Shown here: piece by piece, positions 25,292 to 33,386 of the stretch
Layout: every line of letters begins with the position of its first letter
How positions within the stretch are numbered: the first letter of the stretch is position 1
NCBI RefSeq assembly: GCF_965218685.1
Contig: NZ_OZ244657.1
Location: 1,426,001 to 1,490,000, forward strand
Direction: 5' to 3'
DNA: 64,000 nt
From: Thalassobius sp965218685
Lineage (GTDB): Bacteria; Pseudomonadota; Alphaproteobacteria; Rhodobacterales; Rhodobacteraceae
Position numbers and translations under genes: made by a program
Notes under the pieces: generated by a model
Told to the model about the DNA's origin: nothing
Seen by the model: only the letters and a program-made list of their open reading frames with translations
The model's database searches: none

Positions 25292-26071
25292 ATGGCTCAA
25301 TTCACGCTTCCTAAGAATTCGAAGATCAAAACCGGCAAGACCTGGCCGAAGCCCGAAGGCGCAACCAACCTGCGCAAGTTCCAGATCTACCGCTGGAGCC
25401 CGGACGAAAACGAAAACCCCCGCGTCGACACCTATTTCGTCGACATGGACAAGTGCGGCCCGATGATCCTGGACGCGCTGATCAAGATCAAGAACGAGAT
25501 CGACCCCACCCTGACCTTCCGCCGCTCGTGCCGTGAAGGGATCTGCGGGTCCTGCGCGATGAACATCGACGGGATCAACACACTGGCCTGTATCTATGGC
25601 ATGGACGAGATCAAGGGCGATGTGAAAATCTATCCGCTGCCGCACATGCCGGTGGTCAAGGACCTGATCCCCGATCTGACCCACTTCTACGCGCAGCATG
25701 CCTCGATCATGCCGTGGCTGGAAACCAAGACCAACCGCCCCGCGAAAGAGTGGAAGCAGTCCATTGAGGACCGCAAGAAACTGGACGGCCTGTATGAATG
25801 CGTGATGTGCGCATCCTGCTCGACCTCGTGCCCCAGCTACTGGTGGAACTCCGATCGATATCTGGGCCCGGCCGCTCTGCTGCACGCCTATCGCTGGATC
25901 ATTGACAGCCGTGACGAAGCCACCGGCGAGCGTTTGGACGACCTGGAGGATCCCTTCAAACTGTATCGCTGCCACACCATCATGAACTGCGCCAAGACCT
26001 GCCCCAAAGGTCTGAACCCGGCCAAGGCGATTGCCTCGATCAAGCACATGATGGTCAACCGCACCGTGTGA
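25292..26071 (+). CDS. sdhB: Succinate dehydrogenase iron-sulfur subunit
   Basis: A 259-residue subunit carrying three clusters. CREGICGSCAMNIDG binds the [2Fe-2S] centre, and CVMCASCSTSCPSYWW and CHTIMNCAKTCPKGLNP bind the [4Fe-4S] and [3Fe-4S] centres. It transfers electrons from SdhA to ubiquinone at SdhCD. GAGAGG lies before ATG 25292. A Rho-independent terminator follows, closing the operon. Confidence 0.96.
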   Translation: MAQFTLPKNSKIKTGKTWPKPEGATNLRKFQIYRWSPDENENPRVDTYFVDMDKCGPMILDALIKIKNEIDPTLTFRRSCREGICGSCAMNIDGINTLACIYGMDEIKGDVKIYPLPHMPVVKDLIPDLTHFYAQHASIMPWLETKTNRPAKEWKQSIEDRKKLDGLYECVMCASCSTSCPSYWWNSDRYLGPAALLHAYRWIIDSRDEATGERLDDLEDPFKLYRCHTIMNCAKTCPKGLNPAKAIASIKHMMVNRTV

Positions 26072-26092
26072 TCTGCGCAAAAAATTGCTCTC

Positions 26093-26119
26093 AAGGGTCG
26101 GCTTTTCGCCGGCCCTTTT
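26093..26119 (+). terminator. Terminator of the sdh operon
   Basis: AAGGGTCGGC (26093-26102) pairs with GCCGGCCCTT (26108-26117), with one wobble, around TTTTC, and ends in TTTT. It lies 22 bp after the sdhB stop. Confidence 0.85.
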
Positions 26120-26147
26120 GCGTTTCCGCTGGGGAAATCTGCAAATG

Positions 26148-26158
26148 CTGCATAGCAG
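26148..26158. promoter_or_regulatory. CTGC-N3-GCAG (PhaR-type) site before the small peptide gene
   Basis: CTGC-ATA-GCAG sits in a perfect 9-bp inverted repeat (26143-26163, arms around ATA). It lies between the sdh terminator and the small gene at 26245, so it most likely controls that gene. Confidence 0.5.
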
Positions 26159-26244
26159 CATTTCCGAAACATGGGGTGTAACCTGGCCAAAAACACCTAT
26201 GTTCCCCGCTATGGGAGGACGTTTACAAACCGAAAGGTATGACA

Positions 26245-26391
26245 ATGTCCAACGCGCAAACCACCCCCGCACAAGAGGCCGCTCTGGCCGCTTTGGAACA
26301 GGCCTACGAATACTATACCCCCGCTGAATACATCCCGGTTAAGGCCGAGGACGAACCGGTGGAATACTACGAATACGCCGCTGCGGCCTGA
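26245..26391 (+). CDS. Tyrosine-rich acidic small protein, 48 residues
   Basis: Encodes MSNAQTTPAQEAALAALEQA and then a tail with repeated Tyr/Glu (YEYYTPAEY, VEYYEYAAAA). No family is recognised. It is supported as a gene by GAAAGG seven bases before ATG 26245, a dedicated upstream palindrome, and a strong terminator 31 bp after its stop. An ATG at 26239 is too close to the ribosome site. It contains seven tyrosines and no cysteine, and is predicted soluble and acidic. Function unknown. Confidence 0.65.
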   Translation: MSNAQTTPAQEAALAALEQAYEYYTPAEYIPVKAEDEPVEYYEYAAAA

Positions 26392-26421
26392 TGGCTGATG
26401 CCCTATTGGGCCTGCGATGCA

Positions 26422-26452
26422 GCCCCCTCGTGACACGCGAGGGGGCGTTTTT
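26422..26452 (+). terminator. Terminator of the small peptide gene
   Basis: GCCCCCTCG (26422-26430) pairs perfectly with CGAGGGGGC (26438-26446) around a 7-base loop, followed by GTTTTT. Confidence 0.93.
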
Positions 26453-26530
26453 GTGTCTGGATGTGCGGCAAGGGTTTGACTTCGCCCGCGCGGGCGGCCA
26501 ACCCTATGGGATGAACCCAAGAGGCGCAGA

Positions 26531-27373
26531 ATGAGCGAACCCATTGATGCCGCCCGGCGGCGTGCGATTGCCCCGGTGATCTGCTATCCGAATGACACCC
26601 TGCCGAAGGTCCCGCTGGGGCTGTATCAAGCCGCTCGCGCTACAGCACAGAAGATCGATGAGGTGATCGCCGCGCCGCGTGAGGCCGCACATTTCCGCGT
26701 CCCCGCAGGACATTTCTTTCGGATATCCAGTATCGAGGGGCCACAGGTTGGCGATTTGAACCTTTGGAATGCAGATGACCTGACCGAGCGGTTCTACTCG
26801 GGCAAAAGCCGCGCCCTCCATGGCACCCATCTGACGGTCGGAGAGCGGATGTGGTCCTCGTTTCCCACGCTGCGCCCAATGGCGACGGTTATCGAGGATA
26901 CGCTTGGCTGGTACGGGATCGACGAATTTGGCGGCTCGGTGCATGACGTGATCGGTACGCGCTGCGATCCTTACACGCATAATTTGCTGGCTGGCGGGCA
27001 ATATCATCATTGCTGCCACTCAAACCTGACCCGCGCGCTGGCCGATGCCACCGGCATGTCCCTAACGCAGGCCGAACCCCATGTGCATGACGTGCTGAAC
27101 GTGTTCATGTGCACAGGCTTTACCCGTGACACGGGACAGTATTTCATGAAGGCCAGCCCGGTGCGCCCGGGGGATTACCTTGAATTCTTTGCCGAAATCA
27201 ATCTGCTGGGCGCGCTGTCGGCTTGTCCGGGTGGGGATTGCTCGTCCGAGCACAGCTCGGATACGGCCGCCTGTTATCCGTTGCTGATCGAGGTTTTCGC
27301 CCCTGCAGACGGAGCCTTGGACGGATGGCAAAGCCCGCCGCCCAACGGCTATGACCGCAGCCACGGGCGTTAG
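26531..27373 (+). CDS. Urea carboxylase-associated family protein (DUF1989)
   Basis: A 280-residue cytoplasmic protein. The segments FRVPAGHFFRISSIEGPQVGDLNLWNA and HDVIGTRCDPYT, with HCCHSNLTRAL, are conserved in DUF1989 proteins, which include urea carboxylase-associated proteins. Clustered His and Cys residues could bind a metal. There is no urea carboxylase nearby, so the role here is open. It converges on deoD with a 4-bp tail overlap. Confidence 0.75.
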   Translation: MSEPIDAARRRAIAPVICYPNDTLPKVPLGLYQAARATAQKIDEVIAAPREAAHFRVPAGHFFRISSIEGPQVGDLNLWNADDLTERFYSGKSRALHGTHLTVGERMWSSFPTLRPMATVIEDTLGWYGIDEFGGSVHDVIGTRCDPYTHNLLAGGQYHHCCHSNLTRALADATGMSLTQAEPHVHDVLNVFMCTGFTRDTGQYFMKASPVRPGDYLEFFAEINLLGALSACPGGDCSSEHSSDTAACYPLLIEVFAPADGALDGWQSPPPNGYDRSHGR

Positions 27374-28074
27374 ACAAAGGCCGCCTCAAGAGCGATTTCC
27401 ACCATGTCCCCGAACGAGCTTTCGCGTTCCTCGCTGGGCAATGCCGCGCCTGTTAGAAGGTGATCGGAAACGGTCAGAACTGCCAGCGCGCGTACCCCAT
27501 GGCGGGCGGCCAGATTATACAGTTCGGCGGCCTCCATCTCGACGCCCAGAATACCGTGACGGGTCATTTGTTCGTTCAGATCCGGGCGCTCGTCATAGAA
27601 AACGTCCGCAGAATAAATCCCGCCCACATGGGTCGGTGTCCCTTTGGCCGCAGCCGCATCCGCTGCGGCGCGCAGCAGGCCATAGTCGGCGCAGGGGGCA
27701 AAGTTCAGCTCTTTGAAAATCCCGATCGACGGGGTCGAGATAGACGAGGCCGTCATCGCCAGGATCACGTCCCGCACATTCACCGAGTTCTGCATCCCTC
27801 CGCAGGAACCGATGCGGATCAGCGTCTTTGCGCCGTAATCGCGGATCAGCTCGTTCGCATAGATCGACAGCGAAGGCATCCCCATCCCCGAACCATGGAT
27901 CGTCACCGGATTGCCGCGCCAGGTGCCGGTATAGCCCAGCATCCCACGCACCTCGTTTACCAGCTTGGGGGCGTCCAAAAAGGTCTGGGCCGCCCATTTT
28001 GCGCGATAGGGGTCGCCGGGCATCAGGACGGTTTCGGCGATCTCGCCGGGTTTGGCGCCGATATGGATGGTCAT
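27370..28074 (-). CDS. deoD: Purine nucleoside phosphorylase (DeoD type)
   Basis: A 234-residue hexameric-type phosphorylase that cleaves purine nucleosides to base and (deoxy)ribose 1-phosphate. GDPYRA and GSGMGMPS bind phosphate, GSCGG lies in the core, and EMEAAELY and SDH (catalytic Asp) bind the nucleoside. It may act on nucleosides brought in by the BMP-type transporter encoded at 38214-43229. Ten bp separate it from the upstream acetyltransferase gene on the same strand. Confidence 0.93.
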   Translation of the reverse strand: MTIHIGAKPGEIAETVLMPGDPYRAKWAAQTFLDAPKLVNEVRGMLGYTGTWRGNPVTIHGSGMGMPSLSIYANELIRDYGAKTLIRIGSCGGMQNSVNVRDVILAMTASSISTPSIGIFKELNFAPCADYGLLRAAADAAAAKGTPTHVGGIYSADVFYDERPDLNEQMTRHGILGVEMEAAELYNLAARHGVRALAVLTVSDHLLTGAALPSEERESSFGDMVEIALEAAFV

Positions 28075-28084
28075 AGGGTGTCCT

Positions 28085-28525
28085 TTAGCGTTGATACTTG
28101 ATGAACGGGGTCACATGGGCAATGCGATCATACAGTTGCCGGGCCGTGGAATTGAATTCCTGCGTCATCCAATAGACCGAGGGCGTGCCGTTTTCATCGG
28201 CGAAGTCATAGACCCGCTGAATCAATGCGCGCCCGATGCCTTGGCCGCGTACCTCGGGATCGGCATAGAGGTCCTGCAGATAGACCACATCCTCGATCCG
28301 CCAGTTGTGGGCATGCAGGATATAGTGAACCAACCCCACAGCGCGCCCGTCCAGCACGGCCAGAAAGGCGCCTTGGTCGGGATGATCCTCCGAGATTTGC
28401 CGGGCAAAAGTTGAGGCATAGACCTCTTCACTGACCGAGCTTTCGTAGAATTCCAGATAAGCGGTCCAAAGGCGGCGCCAGTCTGCCTGGTCCGAAGCCA
28501 GAAGGGGGCGGATTTCCAATGTCAT
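28085..28525 (-). CDS. GNAT family N-acetyltransferase
   Basis: A 146-residue single-domain acetyltransferase. VYLQDLYADPEVRGQGIGRALIQRV contains the acetyl-CoA pyrophosphate loop RGQGIG. TLEIRPLLASDQADWRRLW is the usual GNAT start. The start at 28525 has AAAGGA seven bases upstream, while ATG 28531 overlaps that site. It is probably cotranscribed with deoD (10 bp apart). The substrate is unknown. Confidence 0.85.
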   Translation of the reverse strand: MTLEIRPLLASDQADWRRLWTAYLEFYESSVSEEVYASTFARQISEDHPDQGAFLAVLDGRAVGLVHYILHAHNWRIEDVVYLQDLYADPEVRGQGIGRALIQRVYDFADENGTPSVYWMTQEFNSTARQLYDRIAHVTPFIKYQR

Positions 28526-28556
28526 GGGCATGTCCTTTGATATTCCTGCTCAGAAT

Positions 28557-28590
28557 GCAAAACCGCCCGCGGCATGGCAACCACGGGCGG
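28557..28590 (-). terminator. Terminator of ecm
   Basis: On the minus strand CCGCCCGTGG pairs with CCGCGGGCGG (one wobble) around an 8-base loop and is followed by TTTTG. It lies about 25 bp after the ecm stop. Confidence 0.88.
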
Positions 28591-28614
28591 CTTACGATCA
28601 GTTGAATTTCAAGA

Positions 28615-30582
28615 TTACTCGGCGGCAACCTTCTGCGGATCCACCAGGGTCACGATGTCCATCATGATGGTGTTCAGCTCGAAATCCTTGGGCGTATAGA
28701 CCTTGGCCACGCCCATTCCCAGCAAACGTTGCGCGTCATCGTCGGGGATGATGCCGCCAACGATCACGGGGATATGGCCCAGGCCGGCCTCGCGCATTTG
28801 GTTCATCATGTCCTCGACCAGCGGGATGTGGCTGCCCGACAGGATCGACAGGCCAACGACATGCGCATCTTGTTCGCGGGCGGTTTTCACCAGTTCCTCG
28901 GGGGTCAGGCGGATGCCGTCATAGGTGATATCCATGCCGCAATCCCGCGCGCGGAAGGCGATCTGCTCGGCCCCGTTCGAGTGGCCGTCCAGCCCCGGTT
29001 TACCCACCAGGAACTTCATGCGGCGGCCCAAACGGTCGGAAACTGCATCGACAGCGTTACGGATGTCGTCCAAACCTTCGGTCTTGTTGGACACCGATTT
29101 CGACACTCCGGTCGGGCCACGGTATTCGCCATGAACCGCACGCATCTGGGCGGCCCATTCACCGGTGGTGACACCGGCCTTGGCGCACGCGATCGAGGCG
29201 GGCATGACGTTTTCGCCCTTTGTCGAGGCTTCGCGCAGCGCGGCCAGCGCAGAATCCACCGCGGCCTGATCACGCTCGGAACGCCATTCATTCAGACGGT
29301 TGATCTGTTCGGCCTCAACGGCGGGGTCCACGACCATGATGCCACCGTCCCCGGCGGTCAGGGGGGAAGCTTCGGCCTCGGTCCACTTGTTCACGCCAAC
29401 CACGATGGTCTCGTTCTTTTCGATCCGGTTCAGGCGATCCGCATTCGATTCCACCAGACGCGACTTCATGTATTCGATCGAGGCAACGGCCCCACCCATC
29501 GAATCCAGGTTGGCCAGTTCGTGACGTGCGCCTTCCTTCAGGGCTTCGACCTTGCGATCCACGGCGGGGTTGCCATCGAACAGGTCTTCGTATTCCAGAA
29601 GGTCGGTTTCATAGGCCATGATCTGCTGCATCCGCAGCGACCACTGCTGATCCCAAGGGCGCGGCAGGCCCAGGGCTTCGTTCCACGCGGGCAGTTGCAC
29701 GGCGCGGGCGCGGGCCTTTTTCGACAGGGTCACGGCCAGCATTTCAATCAGGATCCGGTAGACGTTGTTTTCCGGCTGCTGCTCGGTCAGACCCAACGAG
29801 TTGACCTGCACACCATAGCGGAAGCGGCGGTATTTCGGGTTTTCGACACCATAGCGGGTTTCCAGAATCTCGTCCCACAGGTCCACGAAGGCGCGCATCT
29901 TGCACATCTCGGTGACGAAACGGATGCCTGCGTTCACAAAGAAGGAAATCCGGCCGCACAGGGCAGGGAAATCTTCGGCCGGAACGCGCGGCTTCAATGC
30001 GTCCAGAACGGCGATGCCGGTTGCCAGCGCAAAGGCCAGTTCTTGCTCGGGCGTGGCGCCAGCCTCTTGCAGGTGATAGGAACACACGTTCATCGGGTTC
30101 CATTTCGGCACGTTTTCATAGCAATACTCGGCAACGTCCGCGATCATCTTCAGCGACGGTTTGGGCGGACAGATATAGGTGCCGCGCGACAGGTATTCCT
30201 TGATCAGATCGTTTTGGACGGTGCCCTGCAGTTTAGAGACGTCCGCGCCCTGTTCCTCGGCGACGGCGATGTACAGCGACAAAAGCCAAGGCGCCGTCGC
30301 GTTGATCGTCATCGAGGTGTTCATCTGCTCCAGCGGGATCTGGTCGAACAGCGCGCGCATGTCACCCAGATGGCTGACGGGCACACCAACCTTGCCAACC
30401 TCGCCGCGGGCCAGCACGTGATCGCTGTCATAGCCGGTTTGCGTGGGCAGATCGAAAGCGACGGACAGGCCGGTTTGACCTTTGGACAGGTTGGTCCGGT
30501 ACAGCGCGTTCGAGGCTTTGGCGGTCGAATGGCCCGCATAGGTGCGGAACAGCCAGGGGCGGTCTTTCTGGGTCTCGGTCAT
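28615..30582 (-). CDS. ecm: Ethylmalonyl-CoA mutase
   Basis: A 655-residue adenosylcobalamin-dependent mutase. The N-terminal TIM barrel starts RPWLFRTYAGHSTAKASN, and the C-terminal B12-binding domain has LDGHSNGAEQ, with His534 as cobalt ligand, and LSGSHIPL. It converts (2R)-ethylmalonyl-CoA to methylsuccinyl-CoA, the pathway's defining step. Distinction from methylmalonyl-CoA mutase rests on overall similarity to Rhodobacter Ecm and on divergent ccr. I chose ATG 30582, preceded by CGAGG, over 30609. Confidence 0.92.
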   Translation of the reverse strand: MTETQKDRPWLFRTYAGHSTAKASNALYRTNLSKGQTGLSVAFDLPTQTGYDSDHVLARGEVGKVGVPVSHLGDMRALFDQIPLEQMNTSMTINATAPWLLSLYIAVAEEQGADVSKLQGTVQNDLIKEYLSRGTYICPPKPSLKMIADVAEYCYENVPKWNPMNVCSYHLQEAGATPEQELAFALATGIAVLDALKPRVPAEDFPALCGRISFFVNAGIRFVTEMCKMRAFVDLWDEILETRYGVENPKYRRFRYGVQVNSLGLTEQQPENNVYRILIEMLAVTLSKKARARAVQLPAWNEALGLPRPWDQQWSLRMQQIMAYETDLLEYEDLFDGNPAVDRKVEALKEGARHELANLDSMGGAVASIEYMKSRLVESNADRLNRIEKNETIVVGVNKWTEAEASPLTAGDGGIMVVDPAVEAEQINRLNEWRSERDQAAVDSALAALREASTKGENVMPASIACAKAGVTTGEWAAQMRAVHGEYRGPTGVSKSVSNKTEGLDDIRNAVDAVSDRLGRRMKFLVGKPGLDGHSNGAEQIAFRARDCGMDITYDGIRLTPEELVKTAREQDAHVVGLSILSGSHIPLVEDMMNQMREAGLGHIPVIVGGIIPDDDAQRLLGMGVAKVYTPKDFELNTIMMDIVTLVDPQKVAAE

Positions 30583-31036
30583 GGCGGCCTCGTGAATCAG
30601 TTTGGGCAATATTCTTGCGTTGGCGTGTTGATACTTGGAATTTTATGCCTCTGTCAATTCGCCGCGTCGCGGCATTCAGGGAATGTTGCGCCGGAATATC
30701 GCTGCAGGGCGGCAAAATTCAGTGAAATTGGCAGGCGCGCGCGTGATTTGACCGGAATTCGAGCACCCGTCAGGCTGAACGCATGGGTAGACATAAGTCG
30801 CAGACACTTGATTCTATATAGGATGCGGGACGCGTGTTGAGGGTGGGCTAATCCTATGTCCCATCTACATGTTTTTTGCATGTGCAGCAAAATGGCGCGG
30901 AACTTTCTGCATCTGCAGGGTCATAAAATTACAAAAATGGAAGAAATGACGTTGCATTGTTTCGTCGTGACCGATATTCCATCCTCAGGAAGCGGCGATT
31001 CTGCATCGCGGCAAGAGATTCTAGATGGAGGCTGAC
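30583..31036. promoter_or_regulatory. Divergent ecm/ccr promoter region with four CTGC-type sites
   Basis: A 454-bp gap between divergent ecm and ccr. It holds CTGC-AGG-GCGG at 30702-30712, TTGC-ATGT-GCAG at 30876-30887 (within TTTTGC...GCAAAA), CTGC-ATCT-GCAG at 30907-30918 and CTGC-ATC-GCGG at 31001-31011. All resemble the published PhaR target CTGC-N3/4-GCAG. The last one is only 26 bp from the ccr start. I see no convincing small gene in this gap. Confidence 0.6.
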
Positions 31037-32326
31037 ATGGCTCTGGACACCGAAACCGGAATTGCACCCTACGACGCACCGGAAAAAGATCTGTATGAAG
31101 TTGGCGAGATGCCGCCGCTGGGTTACGTGCCCAAGAAAATGTACGCGTGGGCAATCCGCCGCGAACGTCACGGCGACCCGGATACCTCGTTCCAGAAAGA
31201 GGTCGTGGACACCTGGCAGATCGACAGCCACGAAGTGCTGGTTCTGGTGATGGCCGCAGGCGTGAACTATAACGGTGTCTGGGCCGGCAAAGGCGTTCCG
31301 ATTTCGCCGTTCGACGTGCACGGTCAGGACTATCACATCGCCGGTTCCGATGCCTCGGGCATCGTTTGGGCCGTGGGTGAAAAGGTCAAGAACTGGAAAG
31401 TGGGCGACGAGGTCGTGATCCACTGTAACCAGGACGACGGTGACGACGAAGAATGTAACGGTGGCGATCCGATGTTCTCGCCGAGCCAGCGTATCTGGGG
31501 CTATGAGACTGGCGACGGTTCGTTCGCTCAGTTCACCCGCGTTCAGGCGCAGCAGCTGATGCCGCGTCCCAAGCACCTGACTTGGGAAGAGGCTGCCTGC
31601 TATACCCTGACCCTGGCCACCGCATACCGCATGTTGTTCGGTCACCATCCGCACGAGCTGAAGCCGGGCCAGAACGTTCTGGTTTGGGGCGCGTCGGGCG
31701 GTCTGGGTTCCTACGCGATCCAGCTGGCGAACACCGCCGGTGCCAACGCGATCGGTGTGATTTCGGACGAGAGCAAACGCCAGTTCGTGATGGATCAGGG
31801 CGCCAAGGGTGTGATCAACCGGAAGGACTTTAACTGCTGGGGCCAACTGCCCACGGTGAACAGCCCCGAATACAACGCATGGCTGAAAGAAGCCCGCAAA
31901 TTCGGCAAGGCCATCTGGGACATCACCGGTAAAGGTGTCAGCGTCGACATGGTGTTCGAACACCCCGGCGAGGCGACCTTCCCTGTGTCGACACTGGTCG
32001 TGAAAAAGGGCGGTATCGTGGTGATCTGTGCCGGCACCTCGGGCTTTAACACCACCTTTGACGTGCGCTACATGTGGATGCACCAGAAACGTCTGCAGGG
32101 CTCGCACTTTGCGAACCTGAAGCAGGCCGCATCGGCCAACCGCCTGATGTGCGAGCGTCGCCTGGACCCCTGTATGTCCGAAGTGTTTGCATGGGATGAG
32201 ATCCCTGCCGCGCACATGAAGATGATGAACAACGAGCACAAGCCGGGCAACATGGCCGTGCTGGTTCAGGCCCCGAAAACCGGCCTGCGCACCGTCGAGG
32301 ACGTTCTGGAGGCAGGCAAAGCCTAA
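31037..32326 (+). CDS. ccr: Crotonyl-CoA carboxylase/reductase
   Basis: A 429-residue medium-chain dehydrogenase/reductase that reductively carboxylates crotonyl-CoA to (2S)-ethylmalonyl-CoA with NADPH. Features seen are YNGVWAGKGVPISPF near the substrate site, the NADPH-binding WGASGGLGSYAIQLA, and the long insertion with CNQDDGDDEECNGGDPMFS typical of Ccr. I chose ATG 31037 because GGAGG lies five bases upstream; ATG 31025 overlaps that site. Ends in a strong terminator. Key enzyme of the ethylmalonyl-CoA pathway. Confidence 0.95.
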   Translation: MALDTETGIAPYDAPEKDLYEVGEMPPLGYVPKKMYAWAIRRERHGDPDTSFQKEVVDTWQIDSHEVLVLVMAAGVNYNGVWAGKGVPISPFDVHGQDYHIAGSDASGIVWAVGEKVKNWKVGDEVVIHCNQDDGDDEECNGGDPMFSPSQRIWGYETGDGSFAQFTRVQAQQLMPRPKHLTWEEAACYTLTLATAYRMLFGHHPHELKPGQNVLVWGASGGLGSYAIQLANTAGANAIGVISDESKRQFVMDQGAKGVINRKDFNCWGQLPTVNSPEYNAWLKEARKFGKAIWDITGKGVSVDMVFEHPGEATFPVSTLVVKKGGIVVICAGTSGFNTTFDVRYMWMHQKRLQGSHFANLKQAASANRLMCERRLDPCMSEVFAWDEIPAAHMKMMNNEHKPGNMAVLVQAPKTGLRTVEDVLEAGKA

Positions 32327-32351
32327 GCCTTTCAAATCCTGAATTTGCAAG

Positions 32352-32379
32352 CCGCCGGAGGGAAACCTTCGGCGGTTTT
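32352..32379 (+). terminator. Terminator of ccr
   Basis: CCGCCGGAGG-gaaa-CCTTCGGCGG (one wobble, GNRA loop) followed by TTTT. Confidence 0.92.
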
Positions 32380-32459
32380 GCCTTTTTCCTGACCTCGCTA
32401 TTTTTGGGGAGTTGAAATACGTGAATTTCGGCTTGGAATATGCTCGTGCTATGATTGTG

Positions 32460-32475
32460 TTAACCTTTCATTAAC
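32460..32475 (+). promoter_or_regulatory. CtrA-type box before the luxR block
   Basis: TTAA-CCTTTCA-TTAAC matches the CtrA consensus TTAA-N7-TTAAC exactly. It ends 21 bp before the start of the small ORF that leads into luxR. A candidate promoter, TTGAAA then GAATAT with an 18-bp spacer, lies just upstream (32412-32441). Confidence 0.6.
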
Positions 32476-32496
32476 TAAACCCCAAGAGTGTGAAGC

Positions 32497-32712
32497 ATGA
32501 AGAACGACTGGATCCTGGATGTTCTCTCGGACCTGAAAAATTTCGCTCAGTCGAACGGTCATGCCTTGCTTGCCGAGCATCTCGCGCAGGCCCGGCTGGT
32601 GGCTGCGGTCGAGATGGCATCCGCCGACATGGGGGGCACTCTTGCAATACACGGCGATGAAGCCACGAGTAGAGCAGATACTGGAAGCGTTGGAGCGCGC
32701 CTCCAATCTTGA
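32497..32712 (+). CDS. Small conserved ORF overlapping luxR, 71 residues
   Basis: MKNDWILDVLSDLKNFAQSN begins a 71-residue protein; the first 45 residues look like a structured amphipathic domain (LLAEHLAQARLVAAVEMAS). The last 18 codons overlap the luxR start in another frame. The N-terminal part resembles small proteins I associate with roseobacter luxR loci, but this is from memory. No clear ribosome site except GTGTGAAG. It could be a leader peptide coupling translation to luxR. Function unknown. Confidence 0.55.
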   Translation: MKNDWILDVLSDLKNFAQSNGHALLAEHLAQARLVAAVEMASADMGGTLAIHGDEATSRADTGSVGARLQS

Positions 32713-33370
32713 GGATCTGCAATCCGTCCTGGAAAAGTTACGGGATCATTTCAGGGTGGACCATATCGTCTATCACTGGGTGAACTCCGCCGGCGAGCAA
32801 TACGGCTGTGGCACCTATGATTTGGACTGGGCCGCGCGGTACCAGGAAAAAGACTATCTCCGGATCGACCCCGTGATTCAGGGGTGTTTCCAGCGCTTTC
32901 ATCCCGTCGACTGGAACGAACTGGATTGGAGCAGCCGCGCCGCCAAGGCTCTACGCGCGGATGCGATTGCGCATGGGGTGGGGAACCAGGGTTTCTCGGT
33001 TCCGATCCGCGGGCCAAACGGACAGTTTGCGCTGTTCACCGTTAACCACACCTGTGACGATGTGCTGTGGGCTCGTTTTACCGAGTTGCACCGCAGTGGG
33101 CTGATCCTGATCGCTTATCATTGCAATCAGAAGGCATTGGAGTTCGAACCCGGACGGACGCCAGCCCCCGCGCAATCCCTGTCCCCGCGCGAGGTTGACG
33201 CGCTGACGCTGCTGGCCTTGGGTCAAAGCCGTGCGCAGGTGGCGGATGCCCTGTCGATTTCCGAGCATACGCTGCGGGTCTATATCGAAAGCGCGCGGTT
33301 CAAACTGGGCGCGCTCAACACCACTCACGCGGTTGCGCGGGCCATAAGCCGAGGTCTGATCGTGGTCTGA
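32657..33370 (+). CDS. luxR: LuxR-type autoinducer-binding transcriptional regulator
   Basis: A 237-residue quorum-sensing regulator. The N-terminal autoinducer domain (about 10-155) shows the conserved pattern YHWVNSAGEQYG, DYLRIDPVI and a following Trp. The C-terminal LuxR helix-turn-helix is LSPREVDALTLLALGQSRAQ through SEHTLRVYIESARFKLG (about 175-230). The start at ATG 32657 (MKPRVEQILEAL) lies inside the preceding small ORF, and the ribosome site is weak, which suggests translational coupling. luxI follows 96 bp downstream. Confidence 0.88.
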   Translation: MKPRVEQILEALERASNLEDLQSVLEKLRDHFRVDHIVYHWVNSAGEQYGCGTYDLDWAARYQEKDYLRIDPVIQGCFQRFHPVDWNELDWSSRAAKALRADAIAHGVGNQGFSVPIRGPNGQFALFTVNHTCDDVLWARFTELHRSGLILIAYHCNQKALEFEPGRTPAPAQSLSPREVDALTLLALGQSRAQVADALSISEHTLRVYIESARFKLGALNTTHAVARAISRGLIVV

Positions 33371-33386
33371 GTAAGGTTTCATTAAC
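33371..33386 (+). promoter_or_regulatory. Near-match CtrA box before luxI
   Basis: GTAA-GGTTTCA-TTAAC differs from TTAA-N7-TTAAC only at the first base. TTTCATTAACT is shared word for word with the box at 32460. It lies right after the luxR stop, 80 bp before luxI. A CCCGT-cga-ACGGG dyad follows at 33394-33406. Confidence 0.5.

Noticed and set aside
28729..30840. A 703-codon open frame opposite ecm
   Set aside because: Antisense shadow of a clear B12-dependent mutase; it also runs through the ecm/ccr promoter region.
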